From assembly GCA_018817865.1 (NCBI GenBank), contig JAHITG010000102.1, forward strand, positions 1 through 6,006: a stretch of DNA of 6,006 bases. The letters are read 5' to 3'. The position numbers and the translations under genes were made by a program. Source of the stretch: Spirochaetota bacterium. GTDB lineage: Bacteria > Spirochaetota > JAHITG01. The notes under the pieces are model-generated. The model did not search any database, had not been told where the DNA came from, and was given only the letters and a program-made list of their open reading frames with translations. Positions 5,989-6,006 of the stretch are shown one piece after another (position 1 is the stretch's first letter; every line of letters starts with the position of its first letter).

Positions 5989-6006
5989 ATGAGTAATTCA
6001 ATAAAT
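5989..6006 (+). CDS. Possible first codons of a further gene (truncated by window end)
   Basis: An ATG at 5989 opens a frame (Met-Ser-Asn-Ser-Ile-Asn) that is still open when the window ends. It follows a promoter-like pair and begins 35 bases after the preceding stop, in line with the compact same-strand layout. There is no clear ribosome site, and six codons cannot establish a gene, so this is only a marker for whoever sees the next bases. Confidence 0.15.

Noticed and set aside
1..6006. CRISPR arrays, transposons, tRNA or rRNA genes, toxin-antitoxin or defence genes
   Set aside because: No regularly spaced repeats, terminal inverted repeats, transposase motifs, or tRNA or rRNA sequence were seen. 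The content is housekeeping plus envelope biogenesis.

Overview
The window looks like chromosomal core DNA from a diderm (outer-membrane-bearing) bacterium. GC is in the low-to-mid 40s percent by eye. All confident genes lie on the + strand, packed tightly enough to be one transcription unit. The encoded LptD-like lipopolysaccharide-assembly protein and the OmpA-family protein both imply an outer membrane. The S-layer-homology (SLH) protein with a TRYEF-type motif is of the kind found in diderms that tether the outer membrane with SLH proteins (Thermotogae, Negativicutes, Cyanobacteria, Deinococcus and several uncultured phyla). I cannot name the phylum. An uncultured candidate-phylum diderm is a reasonable guess, but only an inference.

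Layout: (1) bases 2-622 hold the C-terminal third of a bacterial-type prolyl-tRNA synthetase, cut by the window edge. (2) Bases 612-1136, overlapping the proS stop by 11 bases, encode a 174-residue protein with signal peptide, one SLH domain, a coiled coil and a C-terminal membrane helix. (3) A 45-base gap carries a weak hairpin followed by T8. (4) Bases 1182-3827 encode an 881-residue LptD/OstA homologue with an unusual N-terminal SAP-like segment. (5) Bases 3896-5953 (an alternative GTG start at 3824 overlaps the lptD stop) encode a 685-residue exported protein with uncharacterised N-terminal beta-rich domains and two OmpA-type peptidoglycan-binding domains. (6) The last 53 bases are AT-rich, with a promoter-like pair and possibly the first codons of another gene.

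Functionally, the three genes after proS form an outer-membrane biogenesis and anchoring cluster. LptD inserts lipopolysaccharide or a related glycolipid into the outer leaflet. The SLH protein probably links the outer membrane to the wall through a coiled-coil spacer, and the tandem OmpA protein probably binds peptidoglycan. The most interesting feature is that an SLH-type tether and an OmpA-type peptidoglycan binder flank lptD, because these two tethering strategies are generally associated with different deep branches of diderm bacteria. No mobile element, CRISPR array, tRNA or rRNA gene was seen, and no stretch longer than 300 bases lacks a gene.
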